Origin: Rozella allomycis CSF55
Taxonomy: Eukaryota > Rozellomycota
Assembly: GCA_000442015.1 (NCBI GenBank)
Contig: KE560528.1
Span: 1 to 20,148 of the forward strand
Direction: 5' to 3'
DNA: 20,148 bases
Notes under the pieces: model-generated
What the model was told of the DNA's origin: nothing
The model's input: only the letters and a program-made list of their open reading frames with translations
Database searches by the model: none
In this document: positions 18,350-20,148 of the stretch, in pieces
Position numbering within the stretch: position 1 is the first letter of the stretch
Layout: the number at the start of each line of letters is the position of its first letter
Made by a program: the position numbers and the translations under genes

Positions 18350-19324
18350 ATGTCGACAGAAATCAAACCAGAATTATTTAACAGCTTTCAAGTGGCTAAA
18401 AGCTTTCAGAAGGGAAATTCATTTTATACAGATATTTCCTTTCATCACAGCGGGGAATATCTTGTCGCGACTGATTCCGATGATAGTATACGTATGTATG
18501 ACTGTGTTCAAGGAACGTAAAGTTGAATATCATATTTTTTTAGAGAAAGAAAAGTTGTTTATAGCAAAAAGTATGGCGCTAGTCACATCCGCTACACACA
18601 TGCCAAAAAAGCGATACTACATGCCTCAACAAAAGTCGATGATACTATAAGATATTTATCTCTACATGATAATTCATACCTTATGTATTTTAAAGGTCAT
18701 CAGTCTAGAGTTACGGGAATTGCAATGTCGCCTGTGGAAGACCTCTTTATTTCTTCCAGCAAAGAATCTATTCGCCTGTATGATTTAGGCTATCCAAACG
18801 CAGTTGGATTCCTACCATTACCTCCTAACACATTTAATCCAATTGTCGCCTTTGATCCTTCGGGACTTGTTTTTGCAGTCGGCCTCAATAACAGAACTAT
18901 TAGTCTTTACGACTTGAAGAAAATAGAACAAGGTCCATTCCATTCTTTCGATGTTTACGATCGTTTAGTCCCTGGTGCCGAATGGATATCACTTGAATTT
19001 AGTCCGGATGGTCGACATATTTTGATCTCTTCGCGAAACAGTGTATTATTTATTGTAGATTCATATGATTATATTTTAAAATCCCGTTTAACTGCTCATG
19101 TGAATTCCAATAAACATGACATGATTGGATGCTACTCTCCCGACGGTAGATACGTGCTTAATGGGTCGGAAAATGGGAAGATATTTATTTGGGATGCAGA
19201 ATCAACAGAAGTAGTTAACACATTAGACGCCCATATGAAACTTGTGAGGAAAGTGCAGTTCAACCCTCGCTACGCAATGATCGCATCTATTGCAGACGAT
19301 TTAGTATTTATAATACCAGAATAA
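18350..19324 (+). CDS. WDR82: WDR82/Swd2, WD40 subunit of the Set1/COMPASS H3K4 methyltransferase (2 exons)
   Basis: WD40 beta-propeller that recruits Set1 histone H3K4 methyltransferase to RNA polymerase II with phosphorylated CTD; Swd2 also works in 3' end processing. Exons are 18350-18516 and 18544-19324, with one 27-nt intron, giving 315 residues, the usual length. Diagnostic stretches are 'SDDSIRMYDC', 'YSKKYGASHIRYTHA', 'VDDTIRYLSLHDN', 'GHQSRVTGIAMSPVED', 'GPFHSFDVYDR', 'EWISLEFSPDGRHILIS' and 'SENGKIFIWDAES', in WDR82 order. The ATG at 18350 starts just before 'FNSFQVAKSF', which aligns with the conserved first strand. The stop TAA (19322-19324) lies inside AATAAA (19320-19325). Convergent with translin, 20 bp away. 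Confidence 0.97.
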
Positions 19325-19343
19325 ATATGATTTTTGATTTATT
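19320..19343. terminator. Overlapping 3' signals of WDR82 and translin
   Basis: Plus-strand AATAAA at 19320-19325 overlaps the WDR82 stop. Minus-strand AATAAA (plus-strand TTTATT) at 19343-19338 lies one base past the translin stop (19347-19345). Only 20 bases separate the two stop codons, so the 3' ends must overlap unless cleavage occurs within a few bases of each signal. Confidence 0.7.
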
Positions 19344-19344
19344 A

Positions 19345-20114
19345 TTAGATCAAATTTCTCATTGATAAATGGAAAACAACTTCCTCGATTCTTTTTAGTT
19401 CATATTTAACACCATCGACTTTACGACGCAGAGAATCGTTCCTCAAATTGAGAATCTGTAGATTTGAGTACATTTCTTTCACAAATGTGCAAGTTGATGT
19501 AACAAAATGATAATCTTTTGAGGGTACTCGATTAATTGCTAATCGTACTATTTCGCTAATCATCTAGGTTAGTTATTAATCGGAGTAGTTACTGGCGGTA
19601 TGGATTGTAAAAAATCTTCAAGGGTGATATGGAAACAAGAAGTATCATTAACAGGGATTCCTAAATAGGTTCTGATAGTTTCTGGATCACAAATCTTTCC
19701 ATGAGCAATAAAATGGAATATATGGAGGCTTGAAAGTATGTCTTGCAATACATGATTAAATAGATCAACATATCTATTATTGAAAATAATACAAAATACT
19801 ACCTGAAATAAAGTTCAACAGGTTGAATTGAAGATACTAAATTGTTGAGGCTACTGTGAACCGTATCCAATGAATCAAGAGCGTTTTTGGACTTTGCCAC
19901 AACTGTAAACTTATTTAGCAATGTCTTTACTTTGTTCAAATGATTCCTCCGTATGAAATGAATTGACAATGTAACTAAAGTTTCTGGCACACACTGCAAG
20001 TTGTTTTGAAGCAGCACGAATATTCTATTCAATAGTAACAGTATTTCCTACCTCTTTTTTAACTTCTTGTTCTTCAAGAATTGGTAAAACTTCATTGAGA
20101 AATGCTGTCGACAT
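19345..20114 (-). CDS. TSN: Translin (TSN), 5 exons
   Basis: Helical RNA- and DNA-binding protein that with TRAX forms the C3PO endoribonuclease, active in RNA silencing and tRNA processing. Exons on the minus strand are 20114-20052, 20024-19931, 19902-19803, 19773-19593 and 19563-19345, giving 218 residues against about 228 in mammals; introns are 27, 28, 29 and 29 nt. The clearest family block is near the C-terminus: 'NLRNDSLRRKVDGVKYELKR' followed by IEEVVFHLS. Upstream, 'TYLGIPVN' and 'ITLEDFLQSIPP' match the middle helices and 'EEQEVKKE' the N-terminal helix. The start ATG at 20114 directly precedes that helix. The translin partner TRAX is not in this window. Confidence 0.95.
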
Positions 20115-20148
20115 TTCCCTAAAATCTCAACTTAAAATCAAAAAAGTT

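Noticed and set aside
1-20148. CRISPR arrays, operons, toxin-antitoxin or defence islands
   Set aside because: Spliceosomal introns, AATAAA signals and a eukaryotic gene set show nuclear eukaryotic DNA; no regularly spaced repeats or prokaryote-type clusters are present.
1-20148. Ciliate-type genetic code suggested by the tiny introns
   Set aside because: TAA and TGA both end conserved proteins at the family's normal C-terminus, and no conserved frame contains TAA, TAG or TGA read through.

Overview
This is an AT-rich, very compact eukaryotic nuclear segment. It carries ten protein-coding genes recognisable by family and one tRNA-Gln, and almost every protein gene is broken by introns of only 26-31 nt. 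Stops are TAA and TGA in their standard meaning, so a reassigned ciliate code is unlikely. The gene set is opisthokont-like: Rok1/DDX52, TYW3, OST3/TUSC3, TCP11/Sok1, SNM1/Pso2, importin alpha, GGT, a GRAB/GRIP-type golgin, WDR82 and translin. The importin alpha C-terminus, the GGT acceptor-half motifs and the long Sok1-like TCP11 lean towards an early-diverging or reduced fungal lineage (Cryptomycota/Rozella or aphelid-like). Dicyemid-like miniaturised animals also have introns this short, so the placement is an inference.

Layout. 277-1117 (+) G1 cyclin; 1229-2880 (-) DDX52/ROK1; 2893-3474 (+) TYW3, whose start codon lies 12 bp from the DDX52 start; 3483-4512 (-) OST3/TUSC3, whose stop lies 8 bp from the TYW3 stop. 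4513-6372 is a gene-poor, repeat-rich island with several single-N joins, possible Helitron-like termini and a decayed retroelement ORF. 6373-10025 (+) TCP11; 10343-11868 (-) SNM1/DCLRE1A-type nuclease; 11955-13709 (-) importin alpha; 13870-16034 (-) gamma-glutamyltransferase; 16398-17352 (+) golgin; 17894-17965 (+) tRNA-Gln(CTG); 18350-19324 (+) WDR82; 19345-20114 (-) translin.

Sixteen single N characters are present. Most are flanked on both sides by near-identical sequence, which looks like scaffolded contig ends (probably two alleles a few percent apart) that overlap but were not merged. Removing one copy restores the reading frame of TCP11, the SNM1 nuclease and the golgin exactly, so these 'duplications' should not be read as biology.

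The genes are unrelated housekeeping functions (ribosome biogenesis, tRNA wybutosine modification, N-glycosylation, nuclear import, DNA crosslink repair, H3K4 methylation, glutathione turnover, Golgi structure) and do not form a pathway. I found no new defence, toxin or mobile system. What deserves attention is genome architecture: near-constant intron length, an in-frame stop in every intron whose length is a multiple of three, AATAAA signals fused to stop codons, and neighbouring genes with almost nothing between them.
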